Part shown: positions 5,939 to 13,049 of the stretch, piece after piece
Position numbering within the stretch: position 1 is the first letter of the stretch
Layout: every line of letters starts with the position of its first letter
Source: Actinomycetes bacterium
GTDB lineage: Bacteria > Actinomycetota > Actinomycetes > Actinomycetales > Cellulomonadaceae
DNA length: 21,417 nucleotides
Direction of reading: 5' to 3'
Assembly (NCBI GenBank): GCA_021793115.1
Contig: JAJYTJ010000059.1
Location: 1 to 21,417, forward strand
Notes under the pieces: generated by a model
Told to the model about the DNA's origin: nothing
Database searches by the model: none
Seen by the model: the letters and a program-made list of their open reading frames with translations, nothing else
Translations under genes and position numbers: made by a program

Positions 5939-6889
5939 TCACAACGGGGCGTCGAGCCACAGCTCCCGCGCCGGCAGCAGCGTCTCCAGCTCCGCGAACA
6001 GGTCGTCCGGCAACGGCTGCTGCGCCGCGGCCACCGTCGTGGCGATGCGCTCGGGCCGCGACATCCCGACGATGGTCGAGGCGAACGTCTCGTCCCGGAC
6101 GGAGAACTGGAGCGCGGCGGTCGGCAGGTCGGTGCCGTACCGCGCGCAGACGGCGCGCATCGCGGAGACCGCATCGAGCACCGGCCCCGGCGCCGGGCGG
6201 TAGCCGTAGGTCGTCGGGCTGCCCTCGTCGTCCCGGTGGGCGAGGATGCCGCCGCCGTAGACGGCGGCGTTGAGCACGCCCATCCCCTGCCGCCGGGCCT
6301 CGCCGACGAGCGCGCCCGCGCTGCGGTCGACGAGGGTCCACCGGTTGTGGACCAGCAGCACGTCGAACACCTCGAGCGCGAGATAGCGGGCCATGACCCG
6401 CACGTCCCCGCCCGCCAGACCGATCGCGCCGACGACGCCGGACTCGCGCAGCGCGACGAGCGCGTCCACCGCACCGCCCGGACCTGCGATGTCGTCGAAC
6501 TCGTGGAACTCCGGGTCGTGGAGGTGGACCAGCGGCAGGCGGTCGAGCCCGAGCCGCGCCATGGACTCCTCGACGCTGCGGCGCACGCGGTCGCCGGAGT
6601 AGTCGCCGTCCGTCGGGTCGGTCTTCGTCTCGACGACCACACCCTCGGGGACGCCCCCGACGCGCCGCAGCGCCTCCCCGATGCGCCGCTCGCTCTCGCC
6701 GTCGGAGTAGCCGTTGGACGTGTCGATGAACCGGATGGGGCTGTCGAGCGCCGCGAGCACGGTCTGGATGCCGCGCTCCGCCGGGGTCTCGACGCCGAAC
6801 AGCCGGGGCATGCTGCCCAGCGGGCCGCCGCCCAGGCAGAGCGCCGACACCTCCAGGCCCGTCGAGCCCAACGGCCGTATCCAGGACAC
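5939..6889 (-). CDS. Aldo/keto reductase (D-threo-aldose dehydrogenase-like)
   Basis: This 316-residue TIM-barrel oxidoreductase of the aldo/keto reductase superfamily is expected to use NAD(P)H. The catalytic tetrad is visible: Asp56 and Tyr61 in FIDTSNGYSDGESERRIG, Lys89 in VVVETKTDP, and His124 in LVHLHDPE. The entry PLGSTGLEVSALCLGGGPLG and the closing VGMSRPERI are typical of the subgroup annotated as D-threo-aldose/L-fucose dehydrogenase, so a sugar substrate is plausible but unproven. The start is GTG 6889 because AAGGAGG (complement of 6895-6901) lies 5 nt upstream; an earlier in-frame GTG at 6913 has the ribosome site inside it. The gene follows the penicillin-binding protein gene by 33 bp on the same strand, so the two may be cotranscribed, though no functional link is obvious. 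Confidence 0.88.
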   Translation of the reverse strand: MSWIRPLGSTGLEVSALCLGGGPLGSMPRLFGVETPAERGIQTVLAALDSPIRFIDTSNGYSDGESERRIGEALRRVGGVPEGVVVETKTDPTDGDYSGDRVRRSVEESMARLGLDRLPLVHLHDPEFHEFDDIAGPGGAVDALVALRESGVVGAIGLAGGDVRVMARYLALEVFDVLLVHNRWTLVDRSAGALVGEARRQGMGVLNAAVYGGGILAHRDDEGSPTTYGYRPAPGPVLDAVSAMRAVCARYGTDLPTAALQFSVRDETFASTIVGMSRPERIATTVAAAQQPLPDDLFAELETLLPARELWLDAPL

Positions 6890-6922
6890 CGCAACCTCCT
6901 TGTCGCCGGGCACATCCTGCCG

Positions 6923-8902
6923 CTATCCGGCCGCCTTGAGAAATGCGTCCACGAGGGGGCCGGTCGTCGTCGCCCCGAAGTCGCCGACCTCGACGAAGCC
7001 CGCCACCGCGAGGTCGCCGTGGATCGCGATCATCCAGGCGTGGTTGGCCAGGCCGGAGGAGGTCTGAAACTCCGCCGTGCCGGTCTTCGCGTCGACCTCG
7101 GGCGCCGGAACGTCCTTGAGCAGGGTGGCGGTGCCGGCGGTGACCACGCCCCGCATCAGCAGGCGCAGCGTGTCCGCCTCGGCCTGGGTGAGCGGGGCCG
7201 GCGGCGGCGTCGCGGTGGGTGCACCGGTCGCGCCGGTGGTGGCACCCGTCGCGCGGGCGGCGGCACCCGCCGCGGGCTTGACCAGCACGGGCGTGACCGT
7301 GTGCCCGGCGGCAACGGACGCCGCGACGGTCGCCATCCCGAGCGGCGAGGTGGTCACGCGCCCCTGGCCGATGAGGGAGGCGGCGTGGTCGGTGCCGGTC
7401 GAGTCCGCGGGGATGCTCGCAAGGAACGCCGGGAAGCCGAGCGATGGCTCAGGGTCGAGGCCCAGCGACCGCGCCGCGGCGATGAGCGCGTCCTGCGACA
7501 CGGTCGCCGCCTGCCCGACGAAGGCCGTGTTGCAGGAGTGGGCGAACGCGGTGGTCAGCGGGATGGTGCCCATGGCGGCGGTCGGGTAACCGGGGACGTT
7601 GGTGAACCGGTAGCCGTCCACCGTCACGCTCGTCGGGCACGTGAGCGTGGTCGTCGGCGTCGCGCCGGCCCGCAGCAGGGCGAGCGCGGACGCGACCTTG
7701 AACGTGGACCCGGGCGCGTACTGGCCCACCGTGGCGGTCGACAGCCCGTCGCCGTTGGGTCCGTTGGCTGCCACGAGCACCGCACCCGTCGAGGGCCGGA
7801 TCGCCACCAGGGCCGCGTTCCCGGGCACGGACGCGAGGATCTGCTCGGCCTTCACCTGCAGGGCGATGTCGAGCGTCGTCTGCAGGGGTGTGCCGGCGAC
7901 GGCGTCGACGTGGAACAGCTGCCTGGTGACGGGCCCGTGCGTCGCGATGACCGACAGCCCCGGGGTGCCACGCAGCTGCGCGTCGTACTGCCGCTCGAGG
8001 CCGGACGTGCCGGTGAGGTCGCCCGCGACGATCGCCCCGCCGGACGCGTCGACGATCTCCTTCGTCGCCGGCCCCACCTGGCCCAGGATCGCCCGGGCGA
8101 ACTGGCGCGTGGGCGCGAGCGGCAGCTGGTCGGCCACCGCGTTGACGCCGGGGATCGCGCGCAGCGCCGCGACGTCGTAGGCGGGGTCGTTCTGGCGGAC
8201 GGTGATCGCCTCGACGAACGCCTTCGGCCCCGCCGCGGCCACCGCCGCCGCGTACGCGGCCGGGTCCAGGTGGAGCGCGGCCGCCAGCGCGTGGGCGGCC
8301 GTGGCCTGCCCGGCGGCGTCCGTGACGTGCGTCTTGTCCACCCCGACGTGCCACACCGGGCGGGGCTCGACGATGGGTGTGCCGTCGCCGGCGAGCACCG
8401 TGCCGCGTGTGGCGCCCTGGCGCCGCAGCGCGAGGGTCTCGCCGTCGACGAGGTCCGGCGCCAGCAGCGAGGGCCGCCACTGGGCTTGCCAGGCCGGGCC
8501 CGAGCCGACCTGGCCGAGCGACAGCTGGGCCGTGACGTCGTAGGTCCAGGGGCGGGACGCGCCCAGGTCCCACGTCCACCGCAGCCCGGCGGTGGCGTGC
8601 GTGGTGTCCTTCGGGTCCACCGTCACGGACGTGACCGAGACCTTCGGGACCGCCGCGCCGAGGCCCTTGAAGGCGGTCCCCCGCGCGGCCGCGAGCGCGT
8701 CGGGCGAGGGCGCCGTCGCGGGCTCGTCGCTCAGCCTGACCCGGGTGAAGTCCCCGGACGCGAGCGCGGCCGCGAGGGCCGCCGCCTCGGCGTCCGGCGT
8801 GGGCCGCTTCGGCGCGCAGGCCGTGACCCCCGTCGCCAGGATCGTGGCCGCGGCCAGCGCCGCCACCACCGTCCGGATCCCCGGTACCCGTGCTGCCCTC
8901 AC
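6923..8902 (-). CDS. Lipoprotein class B penicillin-binding protein with MecA_N-type domain
   Basis: This is a 659-residue D,D-transpeptidase that cross-links peptidoglycan outside the membrane. A lipoprotein signal ends in the lipobox VTAC (Cys about residue 28), so it is probably tethered by lipid rather than by a helix. An NTF2-like N-terminal domain of the MecA_N kind follows (AAALASGDF...), then the PBP dimerisation region with SGLERQYDAQLRGTPG, and the transpeptidase domain. The active-site motifs are intact: S399-T-F-K402 (GSTFKVASALALL), S456-C-N458, and K606-T-G (AKTGTAEF). GTG 8902 is chosen as start because GGAGGGGG lies just upstream and the signal peptide begins there; the ORF could extend to 9004, but that stretch has no signal-like character. 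The architecture resembles actinobacterial PBP2a/PbpA-like proteins. Whether it gives low beta-lactam affinity cannot be judged. The acetyltransferase gene is divergent from it. Confidence 0.92.
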   Translation of the reverse strand: MRAARVPGIRTVVAALAAATILATGVTACAPKRPTPDAEAAALAAALASGDFTRVRLSDEPATAPSPDALAAARGTAFKGLGAAVPKVSVTSVTVDPKDTTHATAGLRWTWDLGASRPWTYDVTAQLSLGQVGSGPAWQAQWRPSLLAPDLVDGETLALRRQGATRGTVLAGDGTPIVEPRPVWHVGVDKTHVTDAAGQATAAHALAAALHLDPAAYAAAVAAAGPKAFVEAITVRQNDPAYDVAALRAIPGVNAVADQLPLAPTRQFARAILGQVGPATKEIVDASGGAIVAGDLTGTSGLERQYDAQLRGTPGLSVIATHGPVTRQLFHVDAVAGTPLQTTLDIALQVKAEQILASVPGNAALVAIRPSTGAVLVAANGPNGDGLSTATVGQYAPGSTFKVASALALLRAGATPTTTLTCPTSVTVDGYRFTNVPGYPTAAMGTIPLTTAFAHSCNTAFVGQAATVSQDALIAAARSLGLDPEPSLGFPAFLASIPADSTGTDHAASLIGQGRVTTSPLGMATVAASVAAGHTVTPVLVKPAAGAAARATGATTGATGAPTATPPPAPLTQAEADTLRLLMRGVVTAGTATLLKDVPAPEVDAKTGTAEFQTSSGLANHAWMIAIHGDLAVAGFVEVGDFGATTTGPLVDAFLKAAG

Positions 8903-9020
8903 GACGCCCCCTCCGCGGTGCCCCCTCGGCCCCCGCCGAGCCTGCCACGACCGGCCGACGCCCGGGCCCGAACGGACGTCCCGACAACGCTCGGGGCGGG
9001 TCACCCGACCGGACGAGGAG

Positions 9021-9050
9021 TTGCTCCTGGACGTTCATCCAGGTCAGGAT
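9021..9050 (+). promoter_or_regulatory. Promoter with a dyad in the spacer, GNAT gene
   Basis: TTGCTC (9021-9026) and CAGGAT (9045-9050) are separated by 18 bp. The ATG follows the -10 after 6 nt, so the transcript is probably leaderless. CCTGGA (9026-9031) and TCCAGG (9038-9043) form a perfect inverted repeat with a 6-bp gap that fills the spacer, suggesting an operator for a dimeric regulator. Confidence 0.5.
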
Positions 9051-9056
9051 GCGCCC

Positions 9057-9701
9057 ATGGCGGGGGAGCAACGACGCGTGGCACCACCCGACGCGGTGCT
9101 GCCCCTGGCGAGGCACCACGTGCCGCAGGCCGCGCGGGTCATCGCCACCGCCCTCGCGGACGACCCCGGCTACAGCCACCTCATGCCGGACCCCGCGCGC
9201 CGCGTAGCCGAGCTCACGGCGCTGTACCGGCTGACGCTCGCCGACACGATCGTCCACGGGCGTGGCTTCGTCACCATGCTGGGCCCGGTGGTCACCGGTG
9301 CGCTCGCCCTGTACCCGCCGGGCGCGTACCCGATGTCGCGGGCGCGCTGGCTGCGCGTCGGCGGTCGGGTCGCGCTGCTCGCCGCGCTCGCGCGCGAGCA
9401 CAGCCGCGGGCTCATCCGCTTCGGCCAGCTGACGGCGCCGGGCGTCCCGGCCGACTCCTGGTACCTCGAGGCGGCCGGCGTGCGGCCCGACCTGCAGCGC
9501 GCCGGGCGCGGCACCGCGCTCATCACCGCGGCGCTCGCCCTCATCGACGCGGCCGGCGACGAGTCGTATCTCGAGACGACGAAGCCCGCGAACGTGGCCT
9601 ACTACGAGCGCTTCGGCTACTCGTCCATCCGCGAGCCGCTGCCGCTCGCGCCCGGTGGGCCGTCCATCTTCCCGATGCAGCGGACGGCTCACCGCCCCTG
9701 A
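9057..9701 (+). CDS. GNAT-family N-acetyltransferase
   Basis: This 214-residue protein has a GNAT fold. Acetyl-CoA-binding motif A is seen as VRPDLQRAGRGTALI, containing the Q/R-x-x-G-x-G/A pyrophosphate loop, preceded by the beta-strand WYLEAAG. The later ETTKPANVAYYERFGYSS is the usual motif B region, where NVAYYERFGY packs against CoA. It resembles uncharacterised actinobacterial acetyltransferases; the substrate (amine, antibiotic or protein) is unknown. The ATG at 9057 is chosen because it lies 6 nt after a -10 and no ribosome site is seen; the frame is open further upstream but overlaps the promoter. It is divergent from the penicillin-binding protein gene, with a 154-bp shared region. 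Confidence 0.85.
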   Translation: MAGEQRRVAPPDAVLPLARHHVPQAARVIATALADDPGYSHLMPDPARRVAELTALYRLTLADTIVHGRGFVTMLGPVVTGALALYPPGAYPMSRARWLRVGGRVALLAALAREHSRGLIRFGQLTAPGVPADSWYLEAAGVRPDLQRAGRGTALITAALALIDAAGDESYLETTKPANVAYYERFGYSSIREPLPLAPGGPSIFPMQRTAHRP

Positions 9702-9716
9702 GAGCGGCGCCCGGAC

Positions 9717-9722
9717 GACAAT
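9717..9722 (+). promoter_or_regulatory. -10 element GACAAT for a leaderless aldo/keto reductase
   Basis: GACAAT is followed by 6 nt and ATG 9729, with no ribosome binding site. It lies in the 27-bp gap after the GNAT gene, so the reductase can be transcribed independently. Confidence 0.45.
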
Positions 9723-9728
9723 GGCGCC

Positions 9729-10568
9729 ATGACTCCCGTACCCCTTCTCACCCTCAACAACGGTGTCCAGATCCCGCAGCTCGGCCTGGGCGTGTGGCAG
9801 GTCGACCCGGCCGAGACGCAGCGCGTCGTCGAGGACGCGTTCGAGGTCGGCTACCGCCACATCGACACGGCACAGATGTACGGCAACGAGGCCGGCGTCG
9901 GCGCGGCGCTCGCGGCGTCCGGGCTGGCCCGTGACGAGGTGTTCGTCACGAGCAAGCTCAACAACAACCGGCACGAGCGCACCGCGGCCCTCGAGTCGTT
10001 CGACCGCACCCTCGACGCGCTCGGTTCGGACCACGTGGACCTCTTCCTCATCCACTGGCCGCTGCCCGAGGTCGGCGACTACGTCGACACGTGGCACGCC
10101 ATGGAAGAGATCTACGAGTCGGGGCGCGCCCGGGCGATCGGGGTCTCGAACTTCCACCAGCACCACCTGGACCGCCTCGCGGCGGAGGGGTCCGTCACCC
10201 CGGCGGTCAACCAGATCGAGTGCTACCCCTACCTCACCCAGGACGCACTGCGGGCGTACGACGAGGACCACGGCATCGTCACGGAGGTGTGGTCGCCGCT
10301 GGGCAGCGGCACGGTGCTCGCCGACGCGACGCTCGCCCGGATCGCGGCCGCCCACGGCGTCTCGCCCGCCCAGGCGACCATCCGCTGGCACCTGCAGCGC
10401 GGCGACGTGGTCTTCCCCAAGTCCACGCACAAGGAGCGGCTGGTGCAGAACCTCGACGTGCTCGGCTTCGCGCTGAGCGACAACGAGGTCGCCGAGATCT
10501 CGGCGCTCAACAAGGACCTGCGTACGGGCCCCAACCCCGACGAGTTCAACTGGGTGCCGCGCGGCTGA
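9729..10568 (+). CDS. Aldo/keto reductase (2,5-diketo-D-gluconate reductase type)
   Basis: This 279-residue NADPH-dependent aldo/keto reductase has the usual length for the 2,5-diketogluconate reductase/AKR5 group. The catalytic tetrad is Asp46 and Tyr51 (YRHIDTAQMYGNE), Lys76 (VFVTSKLNNN) and His109 (LFLIHWPLP). The family patterns GVSNFHQHHLD and VNQIECYPYL lie in the barrel, and the C-terminal VFPKSTHKERLVQN binds the adenosine 2'-phosphate of NADPH. Such enzymes reduce a broad range of aldehydes and ketones; the physiological substrate is not evident. It is 27 bp downstream of the acetyltransferase gene and has its own -10. It is unrelated in detail to the other aldo/keto reductase in this window, which belongs to a different subgroup. 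Confidence 0.92.
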   Translation: MTPVPLLTLNNGVQIPQLGLGVWQVDPAETQRVVEDAFEVGYRHIDTAQMYGNEAGVGAALAASGLARDEVFVTSKLNNNRHERTAALESFDRTLDALGSDHVDLFLIHWPLPEVGDYVDTWHAMEEIYESGRARAIGVSNFHQHHLDRLAAEGSVTPAVNQIECYPYLTQDALRAYDEDHGIVTEVWSPLGSGTVLADATLARIAAAHGVSPAQATIRWHLQRGDVVFPKSTHKERLVQNLDVLGFALSDNEVAEISALNKDLRTGPNPDEFNWVPRG

Positions 10569-10602
10569 CGCGCCGTCGATGGCGCCGGCGGCCGGACGGG
10601 AC

Positions 10603-10608
10603 GACGCT
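10603..10608 (+). promoter_or_regulatory. Possible -10 element GACGCT before a dehydrogenase
   Basis: GACGCT lies 6 nt before ATG 10615. It is a weaker match to TANNNT than the other sites, but the spacing is the same and no ribosome binding site is seen. Confidence 0.3.
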
Positions 10609-10614
10609 AGGGGC

Positions 10615-11520
10615 ATGGACGAATCCCCTCGCGTGACCGTGCTGGGCACCGGCGCCATCGGCTACGGCATGGTCGTCTCGCTGCTGCGCGCCGGCCTGGA
10701 GACCACCGCCTGGAACCGCACCCGTGCCAAGGCGGAGCCGCTCGCCGAGCTGGGCGCCACGGTGGTCGACGACCCTGTCGAGGCGGTCAAGGGCGCGGAC
10801 GTGGTGGTGACGATCCTGTTCGACGCCGACGCCGACGCCGCGGTCATGGCGCAGGCGTTGCCCGCCATGGCACCGGGCGCCGTCTGGGTGCAGTCGTCCA
10901 CGGTCGGGGCCGCCGGCACGGCGCGCCTCGCGGCGCTGGCCGACGAGCACGGCGTGGGCTTCGTCGACGCCCCGGTGCTCGGCACGCGCAAGCCGGCGCT
11001 GGCCGGCAAGCTCGTGGTGCTGGCCTCCGCGCCGGCGGAGCTGCGCCCGTTGGTCCAGCCGGTGCTCGACGCGATCGGCACGCGCACGGTCTGGGTGGCC
11101 GAGGAGGCGGGCCCCGCGTCGCGGCTCAAGCTCGTCACCAACGCCTGGATCGCCATGCTCACGGCGGGCGTCGGCCAGTCGATCGCGCTCGCGCAGGCGT
11201 GGGGCATCGACCCGCAGCTGTTCCTCGACGCGATCGACGGCGGTCAGCCCGACAGCCCCTACGCGCACATCAAGGGCGCGGCGATGCTCTCGGGCGACTT
11301 CGACCCGCAGTTCGAGCTGGCGGGCCTGCGCAAGGACCTCGCGCTCATCGCCGCCGACGCGCGGACCGCAGGCGTGCCGACCGACCTGGTCGACGTGCTG
11401 GCGCAGGCCTACAAGACCGCCGCGGGCGCCACCGCCACGCCCCGGGACATCGCGGCGGTGGTCGACGCCTTCCGGCCCGGCCGCTCCGAGTGGCCCGAGG
11501 AGCCCACGCCCGCCAGCTGA
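10615..11520 (+). CDS. NAD(P)-dependent beta-hydroxyacid dehydrogenase
   Basis: This 301-residue protein belongs to the 6-phosphogluconate/3-hydroxyisobutyrate dehydrogenase superfamily. The N-terminal Rossmann domain opens with VLGTGAIGYGM (GxGxxG at residues 11-16), and a basic AWNRTRAK segment after the second strand suggests NADP. The substrate-binding loop is WVQSSTVGAAGT, and FVDAPVLGTRKPALAGKL follows the family pattern D-A-P-V-x-G. The catalytic region GPASRLKLVTNAW contains the expected Lys (172) and Asn (176). The substrate could be 3-hydroxyisobutyrate, tartronate semialdehyde or a related imine; imine reductases share this fold, so the exact reaction is open. The ATG at 10615 fits the start of the Rossmann strand; the ATG at 10579 would add 12 residues without a ribosome site. 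It is convergent with the SDR gene. Confidence 0.88.
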   Translation: MDESPRVTVLGTGAIGYGMVVSLLRAGLETTAWNRTRAKAEPLAELGATVVDDPVEAVKGADVVVTILFDADADAAVMAQALPAMAPGAVWVQSSTVGAAGTARLAALADEHGVGFVDAPVLGTRKPALAGKLVVLASAPAELRPLVQPVLDAIGTRTVWVAEEAGPASRLKLVTNAWIAMLTAGVGQSIALAQAWGIDPQLFLDAIDGGQPDSPYAHIKGAAMLSGDFDPQFELAGLRKDLALIAADARTAGVPTDLVDVLAQAYKTAAGATATPRDIAAVVDAFRPGRSEWPEEPTPAS

Positions 11521-11537
11521 CGGATCGGCTCGTCGTC

Positions 11538-11631
11538 GTCGGCCTCGCCTGTCCGCCTGATCGCCGCCGGATTCGCGCGTCTGCCTGACCGCGGTCGGCG
11601 CGGCCCGTCGCCGCCGTCAGGCGAGGCCGAC
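11538..11631. repeat. 14-bp inverted repeat between convergent genes
   Basis: Bases 11538-11551 (GTCGGCCTCGCCTG) are exactly complementary to 11618-11631, with a 66-nt spacer. The right arm covers the last codons and stop of the SDR gene. A short GACCGCGGTC palindrome (11587-11596) lies in the spacer. It might be a bidirectional terminator, though the loop is long. Confidence 0.35.
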
Positions 11632-12450
11632 CATCTCCGCGCTCGCCTCCCACAGGCGGCGCGCCGCCTCGGGGTCGTCGGCCTGCGGGCTCGTCCGGCC
11701 CACCCGGCCGCCCACCCAGTACTGCCCGGAGGCCCAGTCGACGCCCGGCGTGCCCTCGGCGAGCCGTACCAGCCGGCTGCCGCCCCGGGCCGGTGACGAG
11801 AACAGGGCCCGGGCCAGGGCGGTCCCGTAGAGCCGGGTCACCGCGGGCCCGTCCTTGCCGCCGAAGCTCGTGGCCACGACGCCGGGGTGGAAGGCCGCGG
11901 ACGCGAGGCCCTGGCCGTGGAACCGCCGGTGCAGCTCGCGCGTGAAGAGGATGTTGGCCAGCTTGCTGGCGCCGTAGGCACGGAAGGGTGCGTAGCCGCG
12001 CGCCATCTCGAGGTCGTCGAGGTCGAGCCGCGCGCCACGTGAGGCCATGCTGCTCGTGGTGACCACCGCGGCCGACGACGCGAGCAGCGTCTCCAGCAGC
12101 AGGTTCGTCAGCAGGAACGGCGCCAGGTGGTTGACCTGGAACGTGGCCTCGTGGCCGTCGGGGGTCAGCCGGCGCGGCCCGCGGATGCCGCCGGCGTTGT
12201 TCGCCAGGACGTCGATGCGGGGGTGCGCGGCCGCGAGCGCGGCGGCCAGGGCCCGGACGTCGTCGAGCCGGGAGAAGTCGGCCACGTGCCGTTCGGTGCC
12301 CAGCTCGTCGGCCACCGCCGCCGTCTTCGCCGGGTCGCGCCCGACGACGACGACCTGGTGCCCGTCCGCGACGAGCGCCCGGGCCGCCGCCGCGCCGATC
12401 CCGTCGCTCGCGCCGGTGATGACGATGGTCTTGGAGGTCACGGCCACCAT
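11617..12450 (-). CDS. Short-chain dehydrogenase/reductase
   Basis: This 277-residue classical SDR resembles retinol-dehydrogenase/WWOX-like enzymes. The cofactor motif TGASDGIG lies near residue 12; the Arg in VVVVGRDPAK after the second strand suggests NADP. The structural motif NNAGG and the catalytic elements TTSSMASRGA (Ser) and YGASKLAN (Tyr and Lys) are all present. The substrate is unknown. The start is uncertain: ATG 12450, GTG 12447 and GTG 12441 are in frame and none has a ribosome site. A TAGGAAT sequence upstream of GTG 12441 could make a leaderless start giving MTSKTIVITGA, the most natural beginning for the fold. The frame also opens from 12510, but that part is Gly/Cys-rich and unlike an SDR. 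It lies 67 bp downstream of the ATPase gene on the same strand. Confidence 0.87.
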   Translation of the reverse strand: MVAVTSKTIVITGASDGIGAAAARALVADGHQVVVVGRDPAKTAAVADELGTERHVADFSRLDDVRALAAALAAAHPRIDVLANNAGGIRGPRRLTPDGHEATFQVNHLAPFLLTNLLLETLLASSAAVVTTSSMASRGARLDLDDLEMARGYAPFRAYGASKLANILFTRELHRRFHGQGLASAAFHPGVVATSFGGKDGPAVTRLYGTALARALFSSPARGGSRLVRLAEGTPGVDWASGQYWVGGRVGRTSPQADDPEAARRLWEASAEMVGLA

Positions 12451-12517
12451 TCCTATCGCGCGACCGCCGCACCAGCCGCACCCGGCGCGCCCTCCGGCAG
12501 CGGGCGACATCCCGCCG

Positions 12518-12949
12518 TCAGTGCCGTATCACCGCCCAGACGTGCTTGCGGCCCGCGGCCGCGTACCAGCCCACCTCGTCGGCCATCCGCCCGACGAGGT
12601 ACAGGCCGAACCCGCCCTCGCCCGCCGGGCGGTACGACGAGTAGGTCGGCACGGTGTCCACCGAGCCGTCCGCGACGTCCAGCAGGTACCCGTCCTCGAC
12701 GCGCCCTAGCGCCACCACGACCGGAGGCACGCCGTGGCGCAGCGCGTTGGTCGCCAGCTCGGACGCGACGAGGACCACCGGCCCCGCCACGTGACGCGCC
12801 GTGCGGAGCGCGTCGTGCAGCGCCCGGCGCACGCGCCGCAGGTCGGCGGTCGAGTCGAGGCGCCAGGAGCCGAGGGCCTCGTCGACACGCGGCGCGGCGG
12901 CCTGCGGCAGCGGGTGCAACGCCGCCGCCACCCCCGATCGCCACGGCAC
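12518..12949 (-). CDS. RsbW-like histidine-kinase-type ATPase (anti-sigma regulator type)
   Basis: This 143-residue protein consists mainly of a HATPase_c_2 domain. The N box is seen as [13 protein letters not shown], the G1 region as LLDVADGS, and the G2 region as [18 protein letters not shown]. These match the serine-kinase/anti-sigma proteins (RsbW, SpoIIAB and the many actinobacterial paralogues). In that family the protein binds a sigma factor or phosphorylates an STAS-domain anti-anti-sigma factor. Neither a sigma factor nor an STAS gene is next to it, so it is an orphan whose partner is elsewhere. The start is GTG 12949, preceded by GGGGAG at about 6 nt. It is divergent from the antiporter gene; TACCGT on its strand (12988-12983) could be its -10. 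Confidence 0.83.
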   Translation of the reverse strand: MPWRSGVAAALHPLPQAAAPRVDEALGSWRLDSTADLRRVRRALHDALRTARHVAGPVVLVASELATNALRHGVPPVVVALGRVEDGYLLDVADGSVDTVPTYSSYRPAGEGGFGLYLVGRMADEVGWYAAAGRKHVWAVIRH

Positions 12950-13049
12950 GGCAACTCCCCTCGTCGGCAGCGTGTCCGGCCGACGGTAGCGCCGCGGCGC
13001 ACATCAGGCACCATGGGAGCACCCAGGCCCGGCGACCGGGAGGTGCCCC

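Noticed and set aside
6236..9934. A 1232-codon open frame on the plus strand
   Set aside because: It lies antisense to the aldo/keto reductase and penicillin-binding protein genes and out of frame with the GNAT gene; no domain is visible in it.
7449..10658. A 1069-codon open frame on the minus strand
   Set aside because: It spans the GNAT, reductase and PBP genes in non-coding frames; the product is low-complexity.
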